NCBI GenBank assembly: GCA_018065695.1
Contig: JAGHST010000006.1
Coordinates: 52,098 to 116,097, forward strand
From: Candidatus Cacconaster caballi
GTDB lineage: Bacteria > Bacteroidota > Bacteroidia > Bacteroidales > UBA932
Length of the DNA stretch: 64,000 nt
Direction of reading: 5' to 3'
The position numbers and the translations under genes were made by a program. Below the pieces are notes generated by a model. The model saw only the letters and a list, made by a program, of their open reading frames with translations. It ran no database searches and was not told the DNA's origin. This document shows, piece after piece, positions 26,112 to 33,918 of the stretch (positions within the stretch are counted from its first letter, which is position 1; each line of letters opens with the position of its first letter).

Positions 26112-26924
26112 TTACTTGACAGAGTATTTACGAGCTTCTTCCACAAACATTTCGAATATCTTGAGGAACTTTGAGTTCCCGCCGACTGCGAACATGATTT
26201 CAGGATGGAACTGCACTCCGAAGATGAAACCGCCCTCATCCTTGAAGCCGGCAATCCTGCTGCCGTCTCGTTCTACAGCCTCGACTATGCCGTCTGCGGC
26301 GCGTGCAGTCGCCTTCAATCCTCCAGGCATTTTCTTGATGGCCTGATGGTGGAATGAATTGACAAGCATCGACTCCTCACCGAAGAGTCCGTATAGAATC
26401 GAACCTTTTTCGATTTTGATGGAGTGGGTAGGGTATTTCGGATTGGTGGGAATCTGATTGTGCTTCACGCTTCCCTCTACCTGAGTCGGGATATCCTGCC
26501 AGAGCGCTCCTCCGAATGCGACTCCGAGAAGTTGCTCGCCACGGCAGATGCCGAGTACGGGAACTCCTTTTGCAACAGCCGCCCTTACGAGTTTGATGTC
26601 GAAGTCATCCCTGTCGGGATTAGTGATGCGCATCTCCTTGAGAGGCTCCTCTCCGTAGCACCGGTAAGGATCGAAATCTTCGCCTCCGGTCATTATCACT
26701 CCGTCAACAAGTGTCAGCACCTGTTCCAACTGAGACTCGTCTGAAGTCATCGGAATTACGATAGGGATGGCACCGGCCGCCTGAATGCACTTTATGTAGG
26801 TGAGGTCTGCCTTGCAGGATTCGTCTGCGGTGTATGCGGAAATGCCGATTACCGGGACTTTGGCATTTAGACTACCTGACAGTGCGAGCAATGCTGCCGC
26901 GAGAAAAAGAAGATTTTTTTTCAT
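26112..26924 (-). CDS. Exported class I glutamine-amidotransferase-like hydrolase (peptidase C26)
   Basis: A 270-residue protein. The signal peptide MKKNLLFLAAALLALSGSLN precedes VPVIGISAYTADE. The nucleophile is Cys in VLGICRGEQLLGVAFGG, and the His-Glu pair is in GVQFHPEIMFAVGG; this is the PuuD/gamma-glutamyl hydrolase pattern. Relatives are usually cytosolic; a periplasmic location suggests cleavage of gamma-glutamyl peptides or peptidoglycan-derived gamma-linked peptides. The start at 26924 keeps the signal peptide; 8 nt follow the upstream lipoprotein stop. Confidence 0.85.
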   Translation of the reverse strand: MKKNLLFLAAALLALSGSLNAKVPVIGISAYTADESCKADLTYIKCIQAAGAIPIVIPMTSDESQLEQVLTLVDGVIMTGGEDFDPYRCYGEEPLKEMRITNPDRDDFDIKLVRAAVAKGVPVLGICRGEQLLGVAFGGALWQDIPTQVEGSVKHNQIPTNPKYPTHSIKIEKGSILYGLFGEESMLVNSFHHQAIKKMPGGLKATARAADGIVEAVERDGSRIAGFKDEGGFIFGVQFHPEIMFAVGGNSKFLKIFEMFVEEARKYSVK

Positions 26925-26932
26925 GAGATCAT

Positions 26933-28033
26933 TTATTTCACAACAGGTTTGACATCTACGACCCACGAGCTGACGCACGGCTTTTCCGTGAATTTTATCT
27001 CTTTCAGCAGAGCGCCGTCATAGCATATCTGAATGCCTCCACCGTGCTCTACGCATTGGAACAGAAACATATCGTTCCAGCTGCTGACGTGACGCATTTC
27101 GCTGTATCCGGTGCATCCTAAACTGAAATCCTGGGATATTCCGTCAACCCACTGGATGGCTTTGCTCTTGAATTCCAGGTAATCAGGAGTTACAGTTATA
27201 GTCTGGTGGCATCCTGCGGCTACGAGATGGCCTCTGAAGAAAGTGATGCCGTCAACGGCGCTCTCCTCGTCAATGACACGCAGGCCGAGTCCGTCGTTCA
27301 CCCAGCAGAAAGCTGTGTTGGTATCTCCTTCGAAGCAGGTTATGCCGACTGCTATGTTGCTGATGCCTACGTGGATGCAGGTTTCCCAAGTGAAGATGTC
27401 AGTTCCGGTGATCAACTTCTCGGAAGAAGAAAGAGTCCAACTGCCTGCGGAGATGCGCAGCAGACTCAACGAATTGCCTTCCTGTGCCACTACGTAGCAA
27501 TCTCCTCCCATATCGCAGCCCATACACAGGAAGCGGATGCCTTTTTCACTTTTGTAAACAACTTCTCCGTTGCAGATTATTATGCCTCTGTCAGTGGAGG
27601 TGTCACCGTCTTCCTGTGCCAAACCGCAGCACAGCCAGGAGTCGCCGCTTGTGGCCATATTGTAGAGGAAGGCGATATTATGGGATGTCAAATCAAGATT
27701 GAGAGGCTTTCCGTCTTTCCAGATGACCGGGGATTCTGTCGCTACAGAATGGTCTTCGGCATCTCGGGTGCCTGTCGAACCTGAAGCGTATATGCTGCCG
27801 TCCGGGGTCAATGCGATTCCTTCAACCCAAGAGACGGAACCGAGCCTGTAAAGCAATTCATCGTCTTTGTATATGCAGGCCTCATCGCTGTCGCCCGGGT
27901 TCACGCCCAGATAGAAAGTTGCGTCATATTCTATTACCGGTTGAGGGTCATCTTTTCCACAGGAAGAAACACATATTGAGCAGTACGCAAGCACGAATGC
28001 TGCAACCATTGTTTTTGTCAAATTGATTCTCAT
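26933..28033 (-). CDS. Lipoprotein of unknown function, beta-propeller-like
   Basis: A 366-residue protein starting at the ATG 28033 (the in-frame codon at 28042 is TTG). MRINLTKTMVAAFVLAYCSI then CVSSCGKDD is a lipoprotein signal. The mature part is all-beta in character with repeated short strands: VSWVEGIALTPDGSIYASGS and IAVGITCFEGDTNTAFCWVND resemble propeller blades. It has many cysteines (about a dozen). I do not recognise a catalytic motif. Heads the minus-strand operon with the C26 hydrolase and STAS-kinase; promoter at 28069-28076. Confidence 0.6.
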   Translation of the reverse strand: MRINLTKTMVAAFVLAYCSICVSSCGKDDPQPVIEYDATFYLGVNPGDSDEACIYKDDELLYRLGSVSWVEGIALTPDGSIYASGSTGTRDAEDHSVATESPVIWKDGKPLNLDLTSHNIAFLYNMATSGDSWLCCGLAQEDGDTSTDRGIIICNGEVVYKSEKGIRFLCMGCDMGGDCYVVAQEGNSLSLLRISAGSWTLSSSEKLITGTDIFTWETCIHVGISNIAVGITCFEGDTNTAFCWVNDGLGLRVIDEESAVDGITFFRGHLVAAGCHQTITVTPDYLEFKSKAIQWVDGISQDFSLGCTGYSEMRHVSSWNDMFLFQCVEHGGGIQICYDGALLKEIKFTEKPCVSSWVVDVKPVVK

Positions 28034-28068
28034 AGTTTTCAAAACTGTTTAAATTCGTTTTTATCCTA

Positions 28069-28076
28069 CAAAGATA
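28069..28076 (-). promoter_or_regulatory. -7 promoter box of the 28033-24376 operon
   Basis: TATCTTTG on the minus strand matches TAnnTTTG, with a ~30-nt leader before the lipoprotein ATG. Confidence 0.55.
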
Positions 28077-28168
28077 ATCAAAAGAGATGAAATAATTGAC
28101 TTTTATTTGCAGCAGACTCTTCGCGGTGGCCTTGTCACGGGCCTGAGGCTCAAACAAGTTCGGAAAAG

Positions 28169-28200
28169 TTTGGCAAACTGCGGAAGATGGATTAAATTTG
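28169..28200 (+). promoter_or_regulatory. Promoter of the condensation/ACP/kinase operon
   Basis: TTTG at 28169-28172 and TAAATTTG at 28193-28200 are 20 nt apart, one of the best promoter matches in the window. The ATG at 28213 follows after only 12 nt. Confidence 0.68.
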
Positions 28201-28212
28201 TCTATTATATTT

Positions 28213-28911
28213 ATGAGAACCGCACTATCACTGATTGTCTCATTGCTCATCACGCTTCCGGCGTTGGCTGACAATGCTGAAGAATTATGGCAGAAGGCTC
28301 GCCAGGAGATGCTTACCGGCGAAAAGGTATCGACAAAAGAGGCTAAAAGAGAACATTTTTCAAAAGGGGTGGAATATGCCCGGCAGGCCATAGAGGCAGA
28401 CCCTTCCAATCCGGACTGCTATATGTGGCACAGCGCCAATGTGGGCAGACTCTGCCAGACTCAGCCTCTCAAGGAGCAGATAAAGGCGGTACCGGTAATG
28501 ATGGAGGATCTCTCGATGATACTCGAAACCCTCGGCCATACGGATTATTACGCTGCCTGGCAGGCCCTTGCCGAGATTTATTACCACCATCCTTTCAAGT
28601 CAACGAATTCCGCCATCTGCTTTATGCGGAAAGCACTCTCTGATTTTCCTGAGGATCTTAAGGAACCGTATATATATGAATTTCTGTCCAATGCTCTCTA
28701 CAAGAGAAACTGGTCGGCGGAAAAACGTCTGTCCCAGCAACGGAAGGATGCAAGGGCATTCAATGAGAAGCACGATTCCGCAGTAGAGCGATACTCTCAT
28801 TATGACGGCGTAGCGAGCTGTCTCAGGTGGTCTGACAAGTCCATCGGCGAGATGTCAGACCGGGAAGAGGCCCTCTTGATTCAACATTTCATTTCTATAA
28901 AACTCAAATGA
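28213..28911 (+). CDS. Exported TPR-like protein, first gene of the ACP operon
   Basis: A 232-residue protein with signal peptide MRTALSLIVSLLITLPALAD. The mature part is helical with TPR-like pairs: GVEYARQAIEADPSNPDCYM (~55), YYAAWQALAEIYYHHPFK (~125) and AICFMRKALSDFPEDLKE (~145). It resembles the RMD1-like TPR families loosely. No enzyme motif is seen. Its stop overlaps the start of the condensation-like gene (ATGA), so it is translationally coupled to the biosynthetic genes and probably handles their product in the periplasm. Product assignment is inference. Confidence 0.62.
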   Translation: MRTALSLIVSLLITLPALADNAEELWQKARQEMLTGEKVSTKEAKREHFSKGVEYARQAIEADPSNPDCYMWHSANVGRLCQTQPLKEQIKAVPVMMEDLSMILETLGHTDYYAAWQALAEIYYHHPFKSTNSAICFMRKALSDFPEDLKEPYIYEFLSNALYKRNWSAEKRLSQQRKDARAFNEKHDSAVERYSHYDGVASCLRWSDKSIGEMSDREEALLIQHFISIKLK

Positions 28912-30257
28912 CCGATACACTTTACGGATTCAATTCGTCTGAAGACGTCATACGCCTTCAGACGCAGTATTCTCTGTTCAAGAGAGTCTGCAATATTCTG
29001 TTTCAAATCACTGTGGAGGACGGATTTGACCGCGCTCTGATGAAGGAAGCCATCGACAGGCTCATCGAACGCAACGACTGCCTCCGCCTTACTTTTGTCA
29101 AGAAAGGAAAAGAGACTCTGCAATATTTTGCCCGGGAAAGAAAAACAGGTGAAATTCCTTATCGCAAATTCTCCAGACCGTCCGATATGGAGAGGTTCAT
29201 CCGTTCGTTCCGGAAAAAGGTCGTTTCTCCGTATAAAGGAAAGACTCTGGAGACGGTGTTTGCCGAGGATCCTTCCGGAAAACAGTGCATTATATTCAAA
29301 ATCAGCCATTTCGTGGCCGATACCTTTGCAATTGGGCTTTTGGTGAATGATCTTTTCTCCGTTTACAAGGCTCTTGAAAGCGGTGCTCCGATGCCTCCGG
29401 CGCCGGGCCGGTTTGAGGATGTCCTGAAAAAAGACCTTGAATACAAGAGCAATGAAGCTGCAACAGGTAAGGACCGCGAGTTTTTTCTGGATTTTTACAC
29501 CAGGCGCAACACCGTGCATCCTTCATATTGCGGTCTTCACGGATTCAATTCCGACCGCTGGCTGAAATACAGGGCAAAGGGGATGTTTTCACTGCCGTAT
29601 CTGATGGTCAGATGCGACACGGAGGGATACAGATTCACCATTCCCGCCGCAGTTACCGTGAAGGCGGCAGATTGGTGCCGTGACAACGGCATAACGCTCT
29701 CCTGTTTCTTTTTCTACTGCCTCTGCGTTGCAGCCTCAGTCGTCAACGGCAAAGAGAAATACCAGATTCCGCTCAATCTGCTCAACTGCCGCGGCACACT
29801 TGCCGAAAACAGGTGCGGAGGCACAAAGGTGCAGAGTATGAGTGTCTATACCACTGTAGATTACGACAAGTCGTTCCTTCAGAATATCAAGGAGATGCAG
29901 GATATTCAGAACGAACTCTACAGACACACCCGCCTCTCTTATCTCGTGGTCGAGCAGATTCAGCACAAGAGCTGGAACTACTCCATGCTGAGTTCGATCT
30001 GCAATTTTGCATATTCCTATATCCCCATGACAATGCCCGAGGGAATCAAGGTACAGATGCACAGCAACGGCAAGGGCGCTCTTGTAGCATACATAGCCCT
30101 CGTACACGATGTCAGGACCAATGAAATCGATATGGCCTACGATATACAGACCAGAATGATAACTCCTCAGCAGCTGGTGGATTTCCAGAATCTCTTCATA
30201 CACGTGGTGGAGACTGCCGTCAGCAAGCCCGACATAGAACTCAATTCATTGTATTAA
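28908..30257 (+). CDS. Stand-alone condensation-like acyltransferase
   Basis: A 449-residue protein with a CoA-dependent acyltransferase/NRPS condensation fold signature. The catalytic motif is ISHFVADTFAIG (His134, Asp138, HxxxD); the usual preceding His is Ser and the following Gly is Thr. Opening residues YSLFKRVCNILFQITVEDGF and RNDCLRLTF match the start of C domains, and PLNLLNCRG near 292 matches a later core motif. There is no attached A or T domain. It probably transfers an acyl or aminoacyl group from the neighbouring carrier protein to an unknown acceptor. Overlaps the upstream gene by 4 nt; the ligase follows after 10 nt. Confidence 0.78.
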   Translation: MTDTLYGFNSSEDVIRLQTQYSLFKRVCNILFQITVEDGFDRALMKEAIDRLIERNDCLRLTFVKKGKETLQYFARERKTGEIPYRKFSRPSDMERFIRSFRKKVVSPYKGKTLETVFAEDPSGKQCIIFKISHFVADTFAIGLLVNDLFSVYKALESGAPMPPAPGRFEDVLKKDLEYKSNEAATGKDREFFLDFYTRRNTVHPSYCGLHGFNSDRWLKYRAKGMFSLPYLMVRCDTEGYRFTIPAAVTVKAADWCRDNGITLSCFFFYCLCVAASVVNGKEKYQIPLNLLNCRGTLAENRCGGTKVQSMSVYTTVDYDKSFLQNIKEMQDIQNELYRHTRLSYLVVEQIQHKSWNYSMLSSICNFAYSYIPMTMPEGIKVQMHSNGKGALVAYIALVHDVRTNEIDMAYDIQTRMITPQQLVDFQNLFIHVVETAVSKPDIELNSLY

Positions 30258-30267
30258 CAGTCATCAG

Positions 30268-31995
30268 ATGAAAAAAAATAAAAAATTCCAATCACTTACC
30301 TCCATGGATGAAAAGTATCTCCGCCATGGCGACTACACCAGCACCCGCGACGTTGTCGAGAGAATAGCGAAAGTGGATCCGACGGCACGGATTTTCGGAG
30401 AGCTGGACAAGGATAAAAACATAGTCTATCATACCGCCAGGGATATTTACGAAGAGGTGATGAATCTTGGAGAAGGGCTTGTCGCACAAGGGCTTCGGGG
30501 TGCTCATATCGCTATCGTGGCAGACAATTCCGTCCGTTATGTCATTTCGGATATGACCATTGCCTCCGGAGTGGGAGTGGTAGTCCCGATAGATGTGGAA
30601 GCTCCTGCAGAACATCTTGCCATGCTGTTTGCAAAAGCTGACGTGAACGCCGTGCTTTGCAATGCAAGGAACTTGTCAAAAGTCGAGGAAGCGCGCAAAA
30701 GCTGCCCTCTTATCAGGAATGTCATAACTATTGACAAAAAAGTGGAGGGATACCTTTCGTATGACGGACTCCTTCAGGAAGGAAGCACGCTCAGCGTCTT
30801 CAGAAATATGACTCTCGACATTGAGGCTCCTGCAAAGATGCTCTTCACAAGCGGAACCACCGGTGCCAACAAATGCGTGGTGATGACCAATGCCAACCTT
30901 GCAGCCAATATAAAAAATTGCCTTTCCGGTATAAAATCGACGGAAGGCAACACCTCTATGAGTGTGCTTCCGATGCACCACGGCATAGAGATAAATTCTC
31001 ATATAATGACAAGAGTCGCCACCGGCCGCTTGACCTACATCAACGACAGCATCCGCACGATGATGAACAATATCAGGATATTCAAACCAGACTGCATCAC
31101 CGTCGTCCCTATGATTTCAAATGCATTCTACAAGGCGATATGGTCCGGAGCGGAGAAGGCCGGGAAAGCCGACAAACTTCGCAAGGGCATCAGAATCAGC
31201 AATCTGCTCCGCAAGTTCGGAGTTGACAAGACCCATACTATGTTTGCGGACGTCTTCGAGCCGTTCGGAGGCAATCTCAATATGATAGTCTGCGGAGGAG
31301 CTATGCTCAATCCTGTGGTAGTGCGGGGCCTCAATGATATCGGTATCCATATTGAAAACGGTTACGGCATAACGGAATGCGGACCGGTAGTCTCGATGAA
31401 CGCGGACACTCTGACGGACCATCTCAGTGTGGGGAGGCCTTGTTCCGGCCTTGAGGCAAAGATTTTCAATCCCGATTCTGACGGGGTGGGGGAACTCTGC
31501 ATTCGCGGCAAGAGCGTGTCGAAAGGTTATTACAAAGATGAAGAGGCCACAGAAGCAGTCTTTGATCGGGACGGCTTCTTCCATACCGGCGACGCTGCCC
31601 GTATCGACAAAGATGGCCGTATCTTCATGTCGGGCAGAATGAAGAATACGATAATCCTCGAAAACGGCAAGAATGTCAATCCGGAGGAGGTGGAGAATGC
31701 CATTGAATCTGCAATGGATTATGTAACGGAAGTGGTTGTATATCACTCTGCAGCAAGTGCAGAACCGGATGCTCCGCACCTAATTTGCGCAGCTCTCTTC
31801 ATTGAGGACGAAGGAAAGCGTGCGGATCGTGATGCCATCAGGTCCGACCTGCGGGCAGCGAATGCCAAACTGCCGTCGTACAAGGCCGTGGAATATGTGG
31901 AGATACTCTCCGAGCCACTTGAACGTACGCCTGCAAAGAAGATTATAAGAAAAAATCTGCCGGCCGTATGTTCAGGTTCGGGTATTGAAATATAA
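30268..31995 (+). CDS. AMP-dependent acyl/aryl ligase (acyl-ACP synthetase type)
   Basis: A 575-residue ANL-family adenylating enzyme. Core motifs: MLFTSGTTGANKCVV (TSGTTG 194-199, Lys202), NGYGITECGPVVS near residue 367, the A7-A8 run HTGDAARIDKDGRIFMSGR near 440, and the C-terminal catalytic lysine in TPAKKIIRKNLP. The overall shape is that of long-chain acyl-CoA synthetase-like ligases, not amino-acid-activating A domains; substrate cannot be read. With the downstream ACP it would load an acyl group onto Ser38 of that carrier. Confidence 0.9.
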   Translation: MKKNKKFQSLTSMDEKYLRHGDYTSTRDVVERIAKVDPTARIFGELDKDKNIVYHTARDIYEEVMNLGEGLVAQGLRGAHIAIVADNSVRYVISDMTIASGVGVVVPIDVEAPAEHLAMLFAKADVNAVLCNARNLSKVEEARKSCPLIRNVITIDKKVEGYLSYDGLLQEGSTLSVFRNMTLDIEAPAKMLFTSGTTGANKCVVMTNANLAANIKNCLSGIKSTEGNTSMSVLPMHHGIEINSHIMTRVATGRLTYINDSIRTMMNNIRIFKPDCITVVPMISNAFYKAIWSGAEKAGKADKLRKGIRISNLLRKFGVDKTHTMFADVFEPFGGNLNMIVCGGAMLNPVVVRGLNDIGIHIENGYGITECGPVVSMNADTLTDHLSVGRPCSGLEAKIFNPDSDGVGELCIRGKSVSKGYYKDEEATEAVFDRDGFFHTGDAARIDKDGRIFMSGRMKNTIILENGKNVNPEEVENAIESAMDYVTEVVVYHSAASAEPDAPHLICAALFIEDEGKRADRDAIRSDLRAANAKLPSYKAVEYVEILSEPLERTPAKKIIRKNLPAVCSGSGIEI

Positions 31996-32000
31996 AACTT

Positions 32001-32240
32001 ATGGAAATACAGACAATAAAAAAGGAACTGCTGGAAGTTATCGGCGAATATGTGGAGATTCCCGCGGATTTCGACACCTCACTCAGCCTGAAGATGGATG
32101 CCGGACTCAATTCTTTTGCATTGATGTCGCTTGCCGCTGCCATCGAAGAGCATTTCGACATATCGATACCCAATGCAGACCTTATGTCTTTCAAAAATGC
32201 CGATGATATCATAAAATATATTTACGCTGCAAAGGGCTGA
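32001..32240 (+). CDS. Acyl carrier protein
   Basis: A 79-residue acidic four-helix carrier. The phosphopantetheine site is at AGLNSFALMSL (Ser38), with the usual DSL replaced by NSF. Helix III region ISIPNADLMSFKNADDII matches ACP folds. It starts 5 nt after the ligase stop. It is not next to any fab gene, so this is a dedicated carrier for the operon rather than the primary AcpP. It needs a phosphopantetheinyl transferase encoded elsewhere. Confidence 0.9.
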   Translation: MEIQTIKKELLEVIGEYVEIPADFDTSLSLKMDAGLNSFALMSLAAAIEEHFDISIPNADLMSFKNADDIIKYIYAAKG

Positions 32241-32268
32241 TGGCCACCGAAGTTTGAATACGAGCACT

Positions 32269-33168
32269 ATGGAGATTGCAAAGATTGATCTGAATGACTA
32301 CCGGCTTTCCGGTGAAGGCTCTACAGGAAACAGTTACGACTGCATTTCCAATCCGGATATGATGTTGAAACTCTTCAATCCCGAATATCCTGTACAGCCT
32401 GTGTATGATGAAAACGAAATTGCAAAGAAAGTTTATGCAATGGGTGTTCCGTCTCCCGAACCCGGAGAGATTGTAACTGACGGCAATCGCATTGGAATCC
32501 TGTTCCGCCGCGTCAAGGGAAAGCGCTCTTTCTCAAGGATGCTCTCCGACGAGCCGGAAAGGACTGAGGAGTTCTCCCGGGAATTTGCCCGCATCTGCAA
32601 GTCTCTTCATTCGATGGAATGCCCGGAAGGCTTCTTCCCAGATATCAAGGATGTTCTTCGCACCTCTCTTGAAAGGGCGGAGGCATATTCTGACAGAGAG
32701 AAAAAGTTTCTTGCCGGCCTTATTGACGAGTTTCCAGACGGTATGAATGCAATTCACGGAGACCTCCACATAGGCAACGTAATCTGCACGTTGCCGAAAG
32801 GTGCCCCTTTGTCCGCTCCGCACGATACTTATTTCATAGATTTGGGATTCTTCTCGCACGGACATCCTCTGCTCGACATTCCAGGAATGATAGGTACTTG
32901 TGCCTACGGACGGGAGGAATACATAACCCACGACCTGCACATCTCTTTGAAGCAGGCCAGAGATGTCTTCGAATACTTCTTCGACGAATATTTCTTCGCT
33001 CAAGACCGCATTGCGGACAAATGGTTCGGCCCTAATCAGACGCGGGATTCGGTGAAAAGGATTCTTGACAGGGCTTTCTGTGTCAAGTTCATAACAGTGA
33101 CGTACGTGCTTGGATTCAAACTTCCTGAATACGATGAAGTGCTTCAGGCCGTGATGGCGGAAGACTGA
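32269..33168 (+). CDS. Aminoglycoside-phosphotransferase-type kinase (TIGR02172-like)
   Basis: A 299-residue kinase with start at ATG 32269; the upstream TTG at 32254 is rejected. The N-lobe has LSGEGSTGNSYDCISNPDMM and MLKLFNPEYP (nucleotide loop and Lys). GKRSFSRMLSDEPERTEEF is shared with the kinase at 25013-26110. The catalytic motif is IHGDLHIGNVIC and the metal motif FIDLGFFSHGHPLLDI. No STAS domain. It closes the TPR-condensation-ligase-ACP operon and may phosphorylate the pathway's small-molecule acceptor. Its last 25 nt overlap the convergent nucleotidyltransferase gene. Confidence 0.82.
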   Translation: MEIAKIDLNDYRLSGEGSTGNSYDCISNPDMMLKLFNPEYPVQPVYDENEIAKKVYAMGVPSPEPGEIVTDGNRIGILFRRVKGKRSFSRMLSDEPERTEEFSREFARICKSLHSMECPEGFFPDIKDVLRTSLERAEAYSDREKKFLAGLIDEFPDGMNAIHGDLHIGNVICTLPKGAPLSAPHDTYFIDLGFFSHGHPLLDIPGMIGTCAYGREEYITHDLHISLKQARDVFEYFFDEYFFAQDRIADKWFGPNQTRDSVKRILDRAFCVKFITVTYVLGFKLPEYDEVLQAVMAED

Positions 33169-33914
33169 TTCGAGCCCTGGCCAGGAGCCTGTTGTTTAGT
33201 GGCTGAAAGCAGGTTGAGGTCGGCGATTTTGCCGATGTCGTGGATTTCAAGCCCCGGATAGACTACGCCCCGGATTGTATGCTCCCTGCATACGGACAGA
33301 TAGAAATCGACGATGGGGAAGGCCTCCGGCCAATCTGCCATAATGCCGAATATCTCAGGAGAAAGCATATGGATGCCGGCAAAGGCCAGTTTGTGGCACT
33401 GATCCACGTCTATTTTTCCGTATGGGCTGCGGATTTCACCTGTTTCGACATTTGTCCATCCGACCAGTTTCATGTCATCGTCGAAAAGAAAATATCTTGC
33501 CGTCTTCCTCTCGCTTACAAGTATCGTGGACAGATCGCCTCTTTGGTGACGGGCTCTGAACCATTCGAGATCCAGATTGGAGATGATATCCACATTGTGC
33601 ACAAGAACCGGCTCATCTGCCCCGAGCAGACTGCCTGCGTGGCGTATGCCGCCTCCGGTCTCCCGGAGAATGTCCGTTTCGTCGGAAAATCGGATGCGAA
33701 CTCCGAACGAGCCGTTTTCCTCCACATATCTGACTATCTGGTCTGCAAAGTGGTGGACATTGATGATGATGTCGTCGTATCCGGCGGCAATCAGTTTGCC
33801 CAGCACCTTTCCCAGCATCGGCTCGCCCCCTATGGGGACAAGTGCTTTCGGCATCGTGTCAGTCAGGGGTTTCAGCCTCGTGCCGAGTCCTGCCGCGAAA
33901 ATCAGGGCTTTCAT
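33144..33914 (-). CDS. MurU-like sugar-1-phosphate nucleotidyltransferase
   Basis: A 256-residue nucleotidyltransferase. The signature LIFAAGLGTRLKPLTDTMPK at the N-terminus binds the NTP phosphates, followed by ALVPIGGEPML, TGGGIRHAGSLLG and VHNVDIISN (metal-binding Asp). It is most like MurU (UDP-MurNAc synthesis) or other hexose-1-phosphate uridylyltransferases. It lies 4 nt after the kinase-RapZ fusion gene, as amgK and murU do in cell-wall recycling loci. The last residues (KQQAPGQGSNQSSAITA) are a low-complexity tail encoded across the neighbouring gene's 3' end. Confidence 0.85.
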   Translation of the reverse strand: MKALIFAAGLGTRLKPLTDTMPKALVPIGGEPMLGKVLGKLIAAGYDDIIINVHHFADQIVRYVEENGSFGVRIRFSDETDILRETGGGIRHAGSLLGADEPVLVHNVDIISNLDLEWFRARHQRGDLSTILVSERKTARYFLFDDDMKLVGWTNVETGEIRSPYGKIDVDQCHKLAFAGIHMLSPEIFGIMADWPEAFPIVDFYLSVCREHTIRGVVYPGLEIHDIGKIADLNLLSATKQQAPGQGSNQSSAITA

Positions 33915-33918
33915 AGTT

